A stretch of 64,000 nucleotides of DNA from Aestuariibaculum marinum (GTDB taxonomy: Bacteria; Bacteroidota; Bacteroidia; Flavobacteriales; Flavobacteriaceae), in assembly GCF_014596975.1 (NCBI RefSeq), contig NZ_JACVXD010000007.1:95510-159509 (forward strand), given 5' to 3'. The notes below the pieces were generated by a model. It searched no databases. It worked only from the letters and a program-made list of their open reading frames with translations, and was not told the origin of the DNA. Positions 62,590 to 64,000 of this stretch are shown here, in pieces. The first letter of the stretch is position 1. Each line of letters begins with the position of its first letter. Both the position numbers and the translations under genes were made by a program.

Positions 62590-63416
62590 GCATTTTTGTG
62601 TATTTCTACTTGATGTGGGTAAGGAATTTCAATACCAGCAGCATCAAGAGCTAATTTAATGTTTTCCATACATTCAAAGTAAACGGTCCAGTAATCTTCA
62701 GAGTTACACCATGGCCTTACAGCAAAGTTTACGGAGCTATCAGCCAATTCTAAAACATTAACAGTTGGAGCAGGCGTATCAATTACTTTCGGGTGCGATG
62801 TTAACACATTCATTAAAACGTCTTTGGTTTGTTTAATGTCTGAGTCATAACTAACACCAATAACTAAGTCAACACGACGTGTGCCTTCAGTAGTGTAATT
62901 AATAATGTTTCCGTTTGATAAGGCACCATTTGGAATAATAATTTCTTTGTTTGAAAGTCCTGTTAATTTTGTAGTGAAAATTTCGATGTGTTTTACAACA
63001 CCTATTTCACCTTGAGCTTCAATTAAATCACCAAGTTTAAAAGGTTTAAAAATCATAATTAAAACCCCCCCGGCAAAATTACCTAACGATCCCTGTAAAG
63101 CCATACCCACAGCTAAACCAGCGGCGGCAATAATGGCAGCAAAAGAAGTGGTTGGTACACCAAGGGTTCCTAACAGGGTAATAATTAAAAGGATTTTTAA
63201 GCCCCAGCTAAAAAGGTTTAATAAAAATCTTTGCAGACTTTCCTCATAATTACTTTTCGACATAATTTTTCGAGATGCCTTCAGGATGTTTTTAATAATC
63301 CACGATCCAATAATCCAGATTAGAATCGCTCCGATTACTTTCAGCCCGTATTCTGTAATAAAGTCCATTAACTTCGATGAGTCAAAACTTTCAAAATCAA
63401 TTTCTGCTAAATTCAT
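62586..63416 (-). CDS. Small-conductance mechanosensitive channel (MscS family)
   Basis: The 276-residue protein has three membrane helices (about 22-42, 65-85, 90-110), with the pore helix AAAGLAVGMALQGSLGNFAGG, then the MscS beta domain (FKPFKLGDLIEAQGEIGVV) and the alpha/beta C-terminal cage. It releases solutes on hypo-osmotic shock. Size and motifs match E. coli MscS. A run of seven C within the gene keeps the frame intact. A minus-strand TATTTTTG (63447-63440) about 24 bp upstream may be its -7 box. Confidence 0.94.
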   Translation of the reverse strand: MNLAEIDFESFDSSKLMDFITEYGLKVIGAILIWIIGSWIIKNILKASRKIMSKSNYEESLQRFLLNLFSWGLKILLIITLLGTLGVPTTSFAAIIAAAGLAVGMALQGSLGNFAGGVLIMIFKPFKLGDLIEAQGEIGVVKHIEIFTTKLTGLSNKEIIIPNGALSNGNIINYTTEGTRRVDLVIGVSYDSDIKQTKDVLMNVLTSHPKVIDTPAPTVNVLELADSSVNFAVRPWCNSEDYWTVYFECMENIKLALDAAGIEIPYPHQVEIHKNA

Positions 63417-63583
63417 AATGTGTTTGTTTAAATTTCATTCAAAAATATTAACTAATCTAGACTTTACCCCGAAAAACTGGTAAAAAAATAGTTAAATCCT
63501 ACAAAAGTCATAATTAGTTAAGTGTGTTTACGCTGCATAAGACCCTTAAATTTTGTTCAGGTCACATCTATATAGAATGTTTT

Positions 63584-63730
63584 GGGCGTTCCCCTTCGTT
63601 TTACTTCGGGTCGGGCTATCCATTTTATGCTTCTATATATTTATAGAGTAAAAAGTGGTATTTATTATACATATATATAACAAAGAAAGTAGGATGCAAG
63701 CATAAAAAGGATATCATTACTATCCCTAAC
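63584..63730 (+). repeat. Structured repeat/RNA-like element (GGGCGTT...CCCTAAC type)
   Basis: This gene-free stretch starts TTGGGCGTTCCCC, continues with GGGTCGGGCTATCC, and ends GGATATCATTACTATCCCTAAC, an order of short blocks that I remember from dispersed repeats in many flavobacterial genomes. It folds: TATCC (63617-63621) pairs with GGATA (63709-63713), and TTTTATGCTT (63623-63632) pairs perfectly with AAGCATAAAA (63698-63707), enclosing an AT-rich 65-nt loop. It may be a member of the Rfam Flavo-1 RNA family or a related repeat. The strand assigned follows the GGGCGTT-first reading. Confidence 0.55.
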
Positions 63731-63908
63731 TCAGAAATCAACTTTAATAAAGTATTATGGTAGAGACGTTATTATATATAGATACTATAAAGCTGAAGGT
63801 TTTGCATTTAAATAGGGCATTTAAAAAGCATAACTTAAAAATAATTTAGTGTAACCTCTTGATAATAAGCTTGGGATATAAAACTTCAAAAAAAAGGTTT
63901 AAAAAAGT

Positions 63909-63940
63909 TTGTTAGTTAGAGAGAAAGGGTGGTATATTTG
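63909..63940 (+). promoter_or_regulatory. Promoter reading out of the window (TTG-N21-TATATTTG), possibly of an rRNA operon
   Basis: TTG (63909-63911) and an exact TATATTTG (63933-63940) are 21 bp apart. The transcript would begin about 63947 with GC-richer, hairpin-capable sequence (GCAGC ... GCTGC) and then AAGTTCATAAAAAG. No start codon with a credible ORF follows before the window ends. The leader reminds me of sequences before 16S rRNA genes in flavobacteria. The DNA between the repeat and this promoter (63731-63908) holds nothing I can name. Confidence 0.5.
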
Positions 63941-64000
63941 CAGCCCGTTAGCGGCGAAGCTGCTAGGGTAAGTTCATAAAAAGATAGCGATACGAGGTTT

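Noticed and set aside
63060..63075. Run of C bases in the MscS gene as a possible phase-variation tract
   Set aside because: The run is only seven bases, encodes conserved glycines of the pore region and the frame is intact. No evidence of slippage.
1..64000. CRISPR arrays, prophage, insertion sequences, toxin-antitoxin or defence islands
   Set aside because: No regularly spaced repeats, integrases, transposases, phage structural genes or known defence genes were found on either strand; the genes are conserved housekeeping, respiratory and envelope functions.

Overview
The window comes from the chromosome of a member of the Bacteroidota, almost certainly a marine-type Flavobacteriaceae. Evidence: the DNA is AT-rich; promoters carry the Bacteroidota -7 box TAnnTTTG, several with a TTG box 19-21 bp upstream; starts lack Shine-Dalgarno motifs; and the gene content is typical of the family (type IX secretion protein SprA, gliding protein RemB, alternative complex III, energy-transducer TonB proteins with a PxxPGCE signature, DUF2723 glycosyltransferase). 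Nearly every stretch is occupied by intact housekeeping or envelope genes. I see no phage, insertion sequence, integron or CRISPR array.

Layout. 1-93: start of rplM (minus strand, cut by the window edge). 0.4-11.6 kb: YgiQ radical SAM protein, S9 peptidase, DNA polymerase I, CutC, metallophosphoesterase, a cysteine-free thioredoxin-like protein and a polysaccharide deacetylase paired with a large DUF2723 membrane glycosyltransferase (to 14.9 kb). 15.06 kb: tRNA-Gln(TTG), then a universal stress protein. 16.2-20.8 kb: the rimP-nusA-infB operon, whose leader contains a terminator-like hairpin. 21.5-32.9 kb: one long respiratory operon, actABCDEF (alternative complex III) followed by coxB and coxA. 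32.9-38.0 kb: ruvB, queG, maeB, ruvA. 38.0-50.0 kb: the envelope and motility cluster sprA-gcvH-vanZ-tonB-tonB-remB. 50.9-56.2 kb: cytochrome oxidase completion and assembly (cyoE, two subunit III genes, subunit IV, then a cysteine-free SCO-like protein, SCO, DUF420 and a small CxxC membrane protein). 56.2-61.9 kb: a MacAB-TolC-like tripartite exporter with two different permeases. 61.9-63.4 kb: tsaB and a convergent MscS channel. 63.4-64.0 kb: no gene; a structured repeat with the look of a flavobacterial dispersed RNA/repeat family, then a strong promoter that probably reads into an RNA operon beyond the window.

How the genes work together. The two respiratory loci together encode a quinol-to-oxygen electron chain: ActA-F oxidises menaquinol and passes electrons through its haem c proteins to the aa3-type oxidase (CoxA/B plus the subunits III and IV encoded 20 kb away). 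CyoE, SCO, DUF420 and probably the small CxxC protein mature that oxidase. The sprA-remB region links outer-membrane secretion and gliding to TonB-type energy coupling.

I found no wholly unknown system. The best leads are the oxidase-assembly gene set with its cysteine-free SCO partner and small CxxC protein, the structured repeat at 63.6 kb, the hairpin in the rimP-nusA leader, a clamp-binding-like motif in the Pol I linker, and a TonB-C-like domain at the N terminus of RemB. All calls were made by eye, with no database search.
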